A DNA stretch of 64,000 bases, from assembly GCF_003331055.1 (NCBI RefSeq), contig NZ_PUQD01000011.1, positions 36,503 through 100,502 of the forward strand, read 5' to 3'. Positions 55,999 to 64,000 of the stretch are shown piece by piece. Under the pieces are notes generated by a model that saw only the letters and a program-made list of their open reading frames with translations, was not told the DNA's origin and ran no database searches. Position 1 is the first letter of the stretch, and each line of letters opens with the position of its first letter. The DNA comes from Pseudomonas sp. AFG_SD02_1510_Pfu_092 (GTDB lineage: Bacteria > Pseudomonadota > Gammaproteobacteria > Pseudomonadales > Pseudomonadaceae). The position numbers and the translations under genes are program-made.

Positions 55999-56868
55999 TC
56001 AGAGTAGCCCCAGTTGTTCGACCGCAGGGGCGCGCGGCAATTCCGGCAGGGCGGCAAGCCCCGGCAGGCGCTGCATCAGGCGCTGGTGAAAACGCTGGGC
56101 CAGCGCCGCAGCCAGGCGATTGTCCGATGTGTGCAGGAAGATGTAGGGGCTGCGCCCTTCCTCGATCCAGGCAGCGACCTTGGCTACCCAAGGGGTGAGG
56201 AAGGCCTCGTTGGCCTCCAGCTGCGGATGGCCGATGAAGCGCACCTGCGGGTGCTGGCTGAACGCCGCCGGGCGCGGCGGCACCTTGGGCTTCTTTGCCT
56301 GCGCGTGCAGCACGGCAGGGTCGCGCGAAGTGCAGCTGAACAAGGCCCGCGGGTCGAGGCAGATACGCTCCACGCCGCGCTCGTGCAGCAAGCGGTTGAG
56401 CAAGCGCTCTTCTTCACCCTTGGCGAAGAACGCCTGGTTGCGCACCTCGACGGCCACCGGCAGGCCGATCTGGTCGAGAAAATGGCACAGCTCGCCCAAG
56501 CGCGCAGGGCCGAACTGGGCCGGCAACTGCAACCAGTAGGGCGAGACACGCGGGCCCAACGGCGCCATCAGGCGGGTGAAATCGAAGGCGGGCTCAAGCT
56601 GATCACGCAGGTCGCCCTCGTGGCTGATGTCCCTGGGGAATTTGGCGGTAAAGCGGAAGTGTTCGGGCATCAACTGCGCCCAGCGCGCTACGGTGGCGGG
56701 TGCGGGGCGTGCGTAGAAGGTGGTATTGCCCTCGACGGCATTGAACACCTGGCTGTAGTAGCCAAGCATTTCACTGCTGCTGGCCTCGGCGGGATACAGG
56801 TATTCGCGCCAGGCGTTTTCGCTCCACGAAGGGCAACCGAGAAAATAAGGCAGGGGGGATGGATTCAT
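55999..56868 (-). CDS. DUF72 (YecE-like) protein
   Basis: A 289-residue soluble protein of the DUF72 family, a TIM-barrel-like fold of unknown function. The N-terminus FLGCPSWSENAWREYLYP, the FNAVEGNTTFYARPAP stretch and FRFTAKFPRDISHEG are typical of the family. It starts three bases past the stop of the small unknown gene at 56872-57162 and ends 28 bp ahead of the PEP-mutase-like start, so the four genes 57162-to-54451 look like one operon. Confidence 0.9.
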   Translation of the reverse strand: MNPSPLPYFLGCPSWSENAWREYLYPAEASSSEMLGYYSQVFNAVEGNTTFYARPAPATVARWAQLMPEHFRFTAKFPRDISHEGDLRDQLEPAFDFTRLMAPLGPRVSPYWLQLPAQFGPARLGELCHFLDQIGLPVAVEVRNQAFFAKGEEERLLNRLLHERGVERICLDPRALFSCTSRDPAVLHAQAKKPKVPPRPAAFSQHPQVRFIGHPQLEANEAFLTPWVAKVAAWIEEGRSPYIFLHTSDNRLAAALAQRFHQRLMQRLPGLAALPELPRAPAVEQLGLL

Positions 56869-56871
56869 CCA

Positions 56872-57162
56872 TCAAATGTACAGGTCGAGCCCCAGTACTT
56901 CCATGTCCCAGTCGGTAAAACCGGCAGTGCTCAGGTAGCTGGCCAGTGCGGTGGCGGTGCGCCGGTCGCGGGCGCGCGGAAAGATCATGTCCTGCTGGCG
57001 GGCTGGCAGGCCACCGCTGCGACGGCGGGCGGTGGCTTCCTGAGGGGCGGCTTCGACCTCCTCGACCAGCTCGGCGTCCTCGATCGCGTCGTCACGCACC
57101 GCTGCCTTGCGCGGGGTGCGCTTGATCGGGTAGGACTGCGAGGAAAAACCGTCGATACGCAT
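56872..57162 (-). CDS. Small conserved hypothetical protein
   Basis: A 96-residue protein without membrane segments. It is basic at the start (YPIKRTPRKAAVRDD), acidic in the middle (EDAELVEEVEAAP), then Arg-rich, and ends LGLDLYI. It resembles the small gene (PA3684 region) ahead of tsaB in other pseudomonads. I chose the ATG at 57162 (MRIDGFSSQ). An ATG ten codons earlier is possible. Upstream (57163-57292) is a 130-bp gap with a motif shared with the adk upstream region. Function unknown. Confidence 0.7.
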   Translation of the reverse strand: MRIDGFSSQSYPIKRTPRKAAVRDDAIEDAELVEEVEAAPQEATARRRSGGLPARQQDMIFPRARDRRTATALASYLSTAGFTDWDMEVLGLDLYI

Positions 57163-57292
57163 GGCATGAGCACTCAGGACCAATGATGGCAATTTAGCAG
57201 CATCAGGGTTCTATCGCTAATGCTCGAGTGATAACTGGACCACAGATCGGCTAAAAGGTTTAGCGGCAGCGGTGATACCCGACGAACAGCAC

Positions 57293-57967
57293 TCAGCGCT
57301 TCTTCGGCGTGGCGACATTGTCGCGCAGGTAGACCGGTTGCGCCTGCTCGGCGACGATCGCCTCGCCGCGGGCCCAGGCGAAGCCGGCCAGGCTGAGGAT
57401 GTCGAGGGCGTTGGGCAATGCACTGGCATTGCTGGCCGCCACCGCCACCGCCAGGCGCTCGGCGTAGCCCCAGCCGGTACCGGCACCGAACCACTCGCCA
57501 CTGCTGCCCGCCGGTAGCGCCACCTGCTCGGGTGGCAGCACGGCCTCGTGGCCGACCAGGCGCATTTCGCCTGCGCTGGCCTGATAGCAGCCCCAATACA
57601 CTTCATCCATGCGCGCATCGATGGCCGCCGCGACTTGCTGCACACCATGTTCGCGCAACGCCCCCTGAGCCAGCGCAGCCAGGTTGGACACCGGTAGCAC
57701 CGGGCGCTCGAGGGCGAAGGCCAGGCCCTGAACCACGCCGATGGCGATGCGCACACCGGTGAATGCGCCCGGGCCACGGCCAAAGGCAATGGCATCCAGC
57801 GCATTCAGCGCCACGCCGGACTCGGCCAGCAGCTGCTTGATCATCGGCAGCAGCTTTTGCGCGTGCATGCGCGGGATCACCTCGTAATGGCTGGTTACCT
57901 TGCCGTCATGCAGCAGCGCGACGGAACAGGCTTCGGTGGCGGTATCCAGGGCCAGCAGGGTGGTCAT
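57293..57967 (-). CDS. tsaB: tRNA threonylcarbamoyl adenosine modification protein TsaB
   Basis: A 224-residue ASKHA-fold partner of TsaD in the TsaBDE complex that installs t6A37 in tRNAs. The N-terminal TLLALDTATEACSVALLHDG and RMHAQKLLPMIKQLLAE are typical, with FGRGPGAFTGVRIAIGVVQ in the middle. The frame runs far upstream through a REP pair, but the ATG at 57967 (MTTLLALDT) gives family length. tsaD and tsaE are not in the window. Its product t6A is the substrate for TcdA (37875-38684). Confidence 0.95.
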   Translation of the reverse strand: MTTLLALDTATEACSVALLHDGKVTSHYEVIPRMHAQKLLPMIKQLLAESGVALNALDAIAFGRGPGAFTGVRIAIGVVQGLAFALERPVLPVSNLAALAQGALREHGVQQVAAAIDARMDEVYWGCYQASAGEMRLVGHEAVLPPEQVALPAGSSGEWFGAGTGWGYAERLAVAVAASNASALPNALDILSLAGFAWARGEAIVAEQAQPVYLRDNVATPKKR

Positions 57968-58049
57968 CGAACGGGTATCCAGGTGCGAATGAAAAGAGCG
58001 GCAGTATAGAGCAGTGCAGGCGTTGTGTCCCAGGAGGGCCGCTGTGCGG

Positions 58050-58136
58050 CCCATCGCCGGCAAGCCGGCTCCCACAGGAGCGCGACAATTCCGAAAGTTG
58101 CACAGTACCTGTGGGAGCTGGCTTGCCGGCGATGGG
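58050..58136. repeat. Paired REP element (GCTTGCCGGCGATGGG class)
   Basis: Arms at 58050-58080 (CCCATCGCCGGCAAGCCGGC...) and 58107-58136 differ by one central base (CCGGCT versus CCAGCT). It lies between the adk terminator and tsaB, co-directional genes, with GGGCCGCTGTGCGGCCC hairpin (58037-58052 area) beside it. Confidence 0.85.
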
Positions 58137-58151
58137 TTGCGTAAGCAGCCC

Positions 58152-58186
58152 AAAAACGACAACGGCCCGCTAGCGGGCCGTTGTCG
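58152..58186 (-). terminator. Intrinsic terminator after adk
   Basis: CGACAACGGCCCGC...GCGGGCCGTTGTCG (58157-58186) is a perfect palindrome, able to form a stem of up to 14 bp, followed on the minus strand by TTTTTG. It is the strongest intrinsic terminator in the window and sits 20 bp past the adk stop. Confidence 0.9.
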
Positions 58187-58205
58187 AGGTGCGTCAGGCG
58201 CTGGA

Positions 58206-59100
<895 letters not shown>

Positions 59101-59113
59101 CCTGCGCAGGCCC

Positions 59114-61741
59114 TCACCCGGTATTGCGCAAGCCGGCGGCGATACCGGCCACGGTTACCAGCAGGGCCTGCTCCAACGGGCTGTCCAGAGCGGCTTCGCG
59201 GCTGCGCGAGCGGGCCAGCAGCTCGGCCTGCAGGCGGTGCAGCGGGTCCAGGTAGGTGTTGCGCAGGCGGATGAATTCCAGGGTCTCGGGGCTGTGCGCC
59301 AGTAGCACCGGTTGCCCGGTCAGGCCCAGCACCACCTGGCAGGACTGCGACAATAGGTCGCGCAGCTGCGCACCCAAAGGCAGCAGGTGCGGTTGCACCA
59401 GACGTTCGTCGTAGGCCTCGGCGATTTGTGCATCGGCCTTGGCCAGCACCATCTCGAGCATGTCGATGCGGGTGCGGAAGAACGGCCACTGTTCGCGCAT
59501 CTGCGCCAGCAGTTCACCCTGGCCTCGGTTAAGGGCATTGCTCAATGCGGTTTCCCACCCCAGCCAGGCCGGCAGCATCAGGCGGGTCTGGGTCCAGCCG
59601 AAGATCCACGGGATGGCCCGCAGGCTTTCGATGCCACCGGCACGGCGTTTGGCCGGGCGGCTGCCCAGCGGCAGGCGGCCCAGCTCCTGTTCCGGGGTCG
59701 ACTGGCGGAAGTACTCGACGAAGTCAGGGTTTTCCCGCACCACGCTGCGGTAGGCCTTGACCCCGTCGGCGGCCAGCTGGTCCATCAGCTCGCGCCAGGC
59801 CGGTTGTGGCGGTGGCGGTGGCAACAAGGTGGCTTCCAGCACTGCGGCCAGGTACAGGTTGAGGTTCTGCTCGGCGATCCCCGGCAAGCCGAACTTGAAG
59901 CGGATCATCTCGCCCTGCTCGGTGGTGCGGAAACGCCCCGCCACCGAACCCGGTGGCTGCGACAGGATCGCCGCATGGGCCGGGCCACCGCCACGGCCGA
60001 CGGTACCGCCACGGCCATGGAACAGCAGCAGTTCGACCTGGTGCTCGGCGCAAATGCGCACCAGGTTTTCCTGGGCCCGGTACTGCGCCCAGGCGGCCGC
60101 CGTGGTGCCGGCGTCCTTGGCCGAGTCGGAGTAGCCGATCATCACCTCCTGCGGGCCGCGCAGGTTGGCGCGGTAGCCCGGCAGGCCGAGCAGGCGCTGC
60201 ATCACCGGGCCGGCATTGTCGAGGTCGGCCAGGGTTTCGAACAGCGGCACCACGCGCATCGGCCGGGTCAGGCCGGCCTCCTTGAGCAACAGCTGTACCG
60301 CCAGCACGTCCGAGGCGGCACCCGCCATGGAAATCACGTAAGAGCCCAGCGAGGCGGCCGGCGCAGCGGCAATTTCCCGGCAGGTGGCCAGCACTTCGGC
60401 GGTATCCGCCTGCGGCTGGAAATGCGCAGGCAGCAGCGGCCGGCGGTTTTTCAGCTCGGCCTGAAGGAAGGCGATGCGTTGCTCTTCATCCCAGTCGGCA
60501 TAGCGCCCCAGGCCCAGGTAGTCGGTGATTTCGGTCAGCGCATCACGGTGCCGGGCGGCGTCCTGGCGCACATCCAGCCGGCCGAGGAACAGGCCGAAGG
60601 TGACCGCGCGGCGCAGGCAGTCGAGCAGCGGGCCTTCGGCAATCACGCCCATGCCGCATTCGTGCAGCGACTGGTAGCACAGCTCCAGCGGCGCGATCAG
60701 GTCACGGTTGTCCACCAGCACCTCGGCAGTGGCCGGCGGGTCGCTGGCCAACGCCGAGTGCGCCCAGGCGCGCGTGGCCCGCAGGCGTTCGCGCAGCTGC
60801 TTGAGCACGGCGCGGTAGGGTTCGGCGCTGTCGCCCACCCGCTCGCGCAGGGCGGCACTGGCCTGCTGCATGGACAACTCGGCAGCCAGCGCGTCGATGT
60901 CGCGCAGGAACAGGTCGGCGGCCATCCAGCGCGCCAGCAGCAAGACCTCGCGGGTTACCGCTGCGGTGACGTTGGGGTTACCATCACGGTCGCCGCCCAT
61001 CCACGAAGCGAAGCGGATCGGCGCTGCTTCCAGCGGCAGGCGCAGGCCGGTCGCGTCGAGCAGGGCCTTGTCGACCTTGCGCAAGTGGCTGGGGATGGCG
61101 TGCCACAGCGAATGCTCGATCACCGCGAAGCCCCATTTGGCCTCGTCCACCGGGGTTGGCCGGGTACGGCGGATTTCCTCGGTGTGCCAGGCCTCGGCGA
61201 TCAGCCGGCGCAGGCGCTCGCGCACCTGCTGGCGTTCGTCCGGGGTCAGGTCGCGGTGGTCCTGGGCGGCCAGCTGGCCGGCGATGGCGTCGTACTTCTG
61301 GATCAAGGTGCGGCGGGCCACCTCGGTCGGGTGCGCAGTCAGCACCAGCTGGATGTCGAGCTTGGCCAGCTGCCGGGCCAGCGCATCGTTGCTGTGCCCG
61401 GCCTGCTTCAGGCGTGCCAGCAGCTCGGGCAGCACGCGGGCCTCGAACGGCTGCGCCTGCTCGGCATCGCGACGGCGGATCAACTGGTACTGCTCGGCCA
61501 TGTTGGCCAGATTGAGAAACTGGTTGAAGGCCCTGGCCACTGGCAGCAGGTCTTCCTCGGCGAGGTCGCCCAGGGTCGAGCTCAGTTGCTCGCCGGGCCC
61601 ACGGCGGTCGGCCTTGGCACTGTGGCGGATGTCCTCGATCTTCTGCAGGAACGCGTCACCGTGCTGCTGGCGAATGGTTTCACCGAGCAGCTCACCCAGC
61701 ACATGGACATCTTCACGCAAACGCACATCGATATCGGTCAT
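59114..61741 (-). CDS. ppc: Phosphoenolpyruvate carboxylase
   Basis: An 875-residue tetrameric enzyme that carboxylates PEP to oxaloacetate to refill the TCA cycle. The catalytic His region is [14 protein letters not shown] (about residue 140), and the mobile-loop [17 protein letters not shown] (about 575-591) and [16 protein letters not shown] are intact. The C-terminus ends GLRNTG, which fits the family. The ATG at 61741 ([11 protein letters not shown]) is used; a small upstream extension is open but out of family. It is divergent from the small gene at 61939. Confidence 0.98.
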   Translation of the reverse strand: MTDIDVRLREDVHVLGELLGETIRQQHGDAFLQKIEDIRHSAKADRRGPGEQLSSTLGDLAEEDLLPVARAFNQFLNLANMAEQYQLIRRRDAEQAQPFEARVLPELLARLKQAGHSNDALARQLAKLDIQLVLTAHPTEVARRTLIQKYDAIAGQLAAQDHRDLTPDERQQVRERLRRLIAEAWHTEEIRRTRPTPVDEAKWGFAVIEHSLWHAIPSHLRKVDKALLDATGLRLPLEAAPIRFASWMGGDRDGNPNVTAAVTREVLLLARWMAADLFLRDIDALAAELSMQQASAALRERVGDSAEPYRAVLKQLRERLRATRAWAHSALASDPPATAEVLVDNRDLIAPLELCYQSLHECGMGVIAEGPLLDCLRRAVTFGLFLGRLDVRQDAARHRDALTEITDYLGLGRYADWDEEQRIAFLQAELKNRRPLLPAHFQPQADTAEVLATCREIAAAPAASLGSYVISMAGAASDVLAVQLLLKEAGLTRPMRVVPLFETLADLDNAGPVMQRLLGLPGYRANLRGPQEVMIGYSDSAKDAGTTAAAWAQYRAQENLVRICAEHQVELLLFHGRGGTVGRGGGPAHAAILSQPPGSVAGRFRTTEQGEMIRFKFGLPGIAEQNLNLYLAAVLEATLLPPPPPQPAWRELMDQLAADGVKAYRSVVRENPDFVEYFRQSTPEQELGRLPLGSRPAKRRAGGIESLRAIPWIFGWTQTRLMLPAWLGWETALSNALNRGQGELLAQMREQWPFFRTRIDMLEMVLAKADAQIAEAYDERLVQPHLLPLGAQLRDLLSQSCQVVLGLTGQPVLLAHSPETLEFIRLRNTYLDPLHRLQAELLARSRSREAALDSPLEQALLVTVAGIAAGLRNTG

Positions 61742-61938
61742 CGGCCTCTCCCCGGCGCGGCTCTGGCGCACTGCATCCTTTTTCAGGCTTTACCCGCTCC
61801 CACTAGGGTGCGCGCTATTCGCGGCAAGAGTGCCCACAGCCGAGCGGCAATGGCAAGCCGTGATCGGCCAAAGCAAACTAAAGTGAAAGCACAGCACTCC
61901 CATGCAATGCAGACCAGCAGGCGTAAACAGAGGTCACC

Positions 61939-62283
61939 ATGAAAATCCGTGAACTTGCCCGGCACTGGGAACAGAATGCCGCCGGCCCCCTCAGCCCCAC
62001 CGGCCATGTCCTGCACCTGGACCTGGAATCGGAAGCGCGCCTGGCCGCGCTGATCGACATGTACCCCAAGCGCACCGCCGAGGAACTGCTCGGCGAACTG
62101 GTAGCCGCCGCCCTCGAAGAACTCGAAGCCAGCTTCCCGTATGTGCAGGGGCGCCAGGTCATCGCCACCGACGAAGAAGGCGACCCGCTGTACGAGGACA
62201 TCGGCCCCACGCCGCGCTTTCTGACATTGTCCCGCCAACACCTGCACGCCATGAGCAGCACCAGCGCTGACCGCGAAAAGTAA
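61939..62283 (+). CDS. Small conserved hypothetical protein
   Basis: A 114-residue soluble protein, mostly helical and acidic (YPKRTAEELLGELVAAALEELEASFPY, broken into two charged helices), with a C-terminal Ser/Thr-rich end. It is divergent from ppc. A related gene follows ppc in P. aeruginosa (PA3688, from memory) and is sometimes called a pilin assembly protein, but nothing in this sequence shows a pilus role. AGAGGT-like ribosome site precedes the ATG. Function unknown. Confidence 0.8.
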   Translation: MKIRELARHWEQNAAGPLSPTGHVLHLDLESEARLAALIDMYPKRTAEELLGELVAAALEELEASFPYVQGRQVIATDEEGDPLYEDIGPTPRFLTLSRQHLHAMSSTSADREK

Positions 62284-62382
62284 CGGCCACCGCCTTTTCC
62301 GGGCTCGCCCAGGGCCCGGAATACCGCTCCGGTTGACGAAAGTTCCAGGCCAAAACCGCTGACCGATCAGTCAGAAATAGTT

Positions 62383-62403
62383 GCCCCGCAGCGGGCTTTT
62401 TTT
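62383..62403 (+). terminator. Terminator after the 114-residue gene
   Basis: A short GC hairpin (CCCG/CGGG core within GCCCCGCAGCGGGC) followed by a run of seven Ts. It lies just before the AlgU-like promoter and separates this gene from the lipoprotein operon. Confidence 0.65.
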
Positions 62404-62405
62404 CT

Positions 62406-62433
62406 GAACTATTCGAAAAACGCCTCAGTCACA
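62406..62433 (+). promoter_or_regulatory. Candidate AlgU (sigma-22/RpoE) promoter
   Basis: GAACTA (62406-62411), a 17-base spacer, then TCACA (62429-62433). The AlgU consensus is GAACTT-N16/17-TCtgA. It would give a leader of about 120 nt ahead of the 137-residue lipoprotein gene. In P. aeruginosa lptF belongs to the AlgU regulon (from the literature), which agrees. Confidence 0.65.
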
Positions 62434-62557
62434 GCCAATAGCCATCACGCTAAAACCCTGCACACCGCCGTTGTGCACCGTTGAGCTGAAGCGCGCGGAC
62501 GTGCCAGGGAATGAGCGATGGACTGCTACGGACATCGTCGTAAACAGGAGTGATCCA

Positions 62558-62971
62558 ATGGAACTGACCACCATCAAAACCCGCACTTGCAAACCGTCAT
62601 CCACGCCTGTGCGCGGGTTCAAGCTGGCAGCGCTGGCCCTGGGCAGTAGCCTGGTCCTGGCCGGCTGTGCGGGCAACCCGCCCACCGAGCAGTATGCCGT
62701 CACCCAGTCCGCCGTGAACTCCGCCGTCAGCGCTGGCGGCACCGAGTTCGCCGCCGTCGAGATGAAAGCGGCGCAGGACAAGTTCAAGCAGGCCGAAATC
62801 GCCATGCACGACAAGCAGTACGACGAAGCCAGGCGCCTGGCCGAACAGGCCGAATGGGACGCTCGCCTGGCCGAACGCAAGGCCCAGGCGGCCAAGGCCC
62901 AGAAGGCTGTGCAGGATGCCCGCGAGGGCGTTCAGGACGTACGTGAGGAAGGCCTGCGCAGCGCTCAGTGA
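62558..62971 (+). CDS. Lipoprotein with DUF4398-like domain
   Basis: A 137-residue outer-envelope lipoprotein. An unusually long n-region (about 20 residues) leads to the signal core and lipobox (LVLAGC), with Gly after the lipidated Cys. The mature part is a DUF4398-type helical coil (GTEFAAVEMKAAQDKFKQAE then RRLAEQAEWDARLAERKAQ). ACAGGAG precedes the ATG. It is followed 50 bp later by lptF, whose N-terminal region is of similar type, so the two probably work together in one operon, as PA3691-PA3692. Confidence 0.82.
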   Translation: MELTTIKTRTCKPSSTPVRGFKLAALALGSSLVLAGCAGNPPTEQYAVTQSAVNSAVSAGGTEFAAVEMKAAQDKFKQAEIAMHDKQYDEARRLAEQAEWDARLAERKAQAAKAQKAVQDAREGVQDVREEGLRSAQ

Positions 62972-63021
62972 GCCCTGCCCCGCCCGCCTCTGTCTTCGCA
63001 CACGATCAAAGGATGAACACT

Positions 63022-63813
63022 ATGCGCAACTACGTCATGATTCCCGCTTTGCTGGCCCTGAGCGTCGGCCTCGCCGCCTGCTCGCACGACCCGAATGCCA
63101 ACCTGGAAGCGGCCCGCAGCAACTTCTCCTCGCTGCAGAGCGACCCGCAGGCGAGCAAGGTCGCGGCGCTGGAAACCAAAGACGCCCAGGATTGGTTGAA
63201 CAAGGCCGACAAGGCCTTCATGGAGCGTGAGGACGAGCAGAAGGTCGACCAACTGGCCTACCTGACCAACCAGCGCGTCGAAGTGGCCAAACAGACCATC
63301 GCCCTGCGCACTGCCGAGGGTGACCTGAAGAACGCTTCGGCGCAGCGTGCCCAGGCCAAGCTGGACGCCCGCGACGCCCAGATCGCCAAGCTGCAGGACA
63401 GCCTCAACGCCAAGCAGACCGACCGCGGCACCTTGGTCACCTTCGGTGATGTGCTGTTCGACTTCAACAAGGCCGAACTCAAGAGCAATGCCTACCCGAA
63501 CGTCACCAAGCTGGCGCAGTTCCTCCAGGAAAACCCGGAGCGCAAGGTGATCGTCGAGGGCTACACCGACAGCGTCGGCTCGGCCAACTACAACCAGACC
63601 CTTTCCGAGCGCCGCGCCAACAGCGTGCGCATGGCCCTGGTACGGGCTGGCGTCGACCCGGCGCGCATCGTCTCGCAGGGTTACGGCAAGGAGTACCCGG
63701 TAGCGGACAACTCGAGCAACTCGGGGCGTGCGCAGAACCGTCGGGTGGAGGTGACCATCTCCAACGATAACCAGCCGGTGGCCCCGCGTTCGGTGAGCCA
63801 GGCGCAGCAGTAA
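63022..63813 (+). CDS. lptF: OmpA-family lipoprotein LptF
   Basis: A 263-residue outer-membrane lipoprotein. The signal peptide ends with lipobox LAAC (about residue 18). A helical DUF4398-like region (about 20-120) is followed by an OmpA-like peptidoglycan-binding domain (about 145-250) with DVLFDFNKAELKSNAYP, VEGYTDSVGSANYNQTLSE and RRANSVRMALV. AAAGG lies nine bases before the ATG at 63022, better than an ATG three codons earlier. P. aeruginosa LptF (PA3692) is AlgU-dependent and aids envelope strength. Confidence 0.88.
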   Translation: MRNYVMIPALLALSVGLAACSHDPNANLEAARSNFSSLQSDPQASKVAALETKDAQDWLNKADKAFMEREDEQKVDQLAYLTNQRVEVAKQTIALRTAEGDLKNASAQRAQAKLDARDAQIAKLQDSLNAKQTDRGTLVTFGDVLFDFNKAELKSNAYPNVTKLAQFLQENPERKVIVEGYTDSVGSANYNQTLSERRANSVRMALVRAGVDPARIVSQGYGKEYPVADNSSNSGRAQNRRVEVTISNDNQPVAPRSVSQAQQ

Positions 63814-63829
63814 GGCTGGCTGAGACGAC

Positions 63830-63861
63830 AAGCCCCGCGATCGAAGCGGGGCTTTCTTTTT
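63830..63861 (+). terminator. Intrinsic terminator after lptF
   Basis: AAGCCCCGC (63830-63838) pairs with GCGGGGCTT (63846-63854), loop of seven, then TCTTTTT. A classic intrinsic terminator 17 bp past the lptF stop. Confidence 0.9.
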
Positions 63862-63881
63862 GTCTGTGCCGGCCCTTTCGC

Positions 63882-64000
63882 GGGGGGGCCCCCCCCCCCC
63901 CCGGGGGGGGGGGGGCGGGGGGGGGGGGGGGTGGGGGGGGGGGGGGGGCGCCCCGGCCGGGCGGGGGGGGGGGGGGGCGCGGCGGGGGGGGGGGGGGGGG
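63882..64000. other. G/C homopolymer tail, probable artefact
   Basis: After CGGCCCTTTCGCGGG, which matches the start of a REP arm, the sequence becomes almost only runs of G and C to the end. No biological feature can be read here. It most likely reflects failed sequencing through a stable REP hairpin at a contig end. Confidence 0.85.

Overview
The window is an ordinary chromosomal segment from a GC-rich gammaproteobacterium, almost certainly a fluorescent pseudomonad of the Pseudomonas putida group. Three things point there. Several protein lengths are typical of the genus (LpxD 351, PlsB 828, DapD 344, GlnD 900 residues). Gene order closely follows, from memory, P. aeruginosa PAO1 PA3630-PA3692, with an ndvB-dapE-rlmA block like PA1161-PA1163 set into it. 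Many intergenic gaps carry paired REP elements built on TGTGGGAGC, typical of P. putida. No tRNA, rRNA, CRISPR array, IS element, prophage or plasmid function was recognised.

Layout. (1) 90-986: a LysR regulator. (2) 1119-27286: a 26-kb run of 24 minus-strand housekeeping genes. In transcription order they are rpsB-tsf-pyrH-frr-uppS-cdsA-dxr-rseP-bamA-ompH-lpxD-fabZ-lpxA-lpxB-rnhB-dnaE-accA-tilS-pyrG-kdsA-eno-ftsB-ispD. They link translation, isoprenoid and undecaprenyl-phosphate supply, phospholipid, lipid A and KDO synthesis, outer-membrane protein assembly, DNA replication, CTP and glycolysis; many start and stop codons overlap. (3) 27750-32503: map, glnD and dapC on the plus strand. (4) 32595-38684: a Na+/H+ antiporter, an ArsC-like protein, dapD, a CsdA/CsdE sulfur-transfer pair and TcdA. 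(5) 38804-47700: ndvB (glucan synthase), dapE, rlmA, a conserved small protein, a cold-shock protein, plsB and a DUF4197 protein. (6) 47841-52823: a MexJK-type RND pump with a divergent MexL-type TetR regulator and a perfect palindrome between them. (7) 52950-58856: rsmJ, a protein with an internal duplication, an extensin-like protein, a PEP-mutase-like protein, a DUF72 protein, a small unknown, tsaB and adk. (8) 59114-63813: ppc, a small unknown, and two lipoproteins ending with LptF, behind an AlgU-like promoter.

Three lysine/diaminopimelate genes (dapC, dapD, dapE) are spread over 11 kb. Sulfur transfer (csdA-csdE) sits next to the tRNA ct6A cyclase tcdA, and tsaB (t6A synthesis) lies nearby.

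The last ~120 bases are almost pure G/C homopolymer and look like a sequencing or assembly artefact that begins inside a REP element. I found no convincing novel multi-gene system. The best leads are a 206-residue protein with a duplicated 46-residue module, a candidate MexL operator, an AlgU-like promoter, a 28-nt inverted repeat near 34.5 kb, and a motif shared upstream of adk and a small unknown gene.
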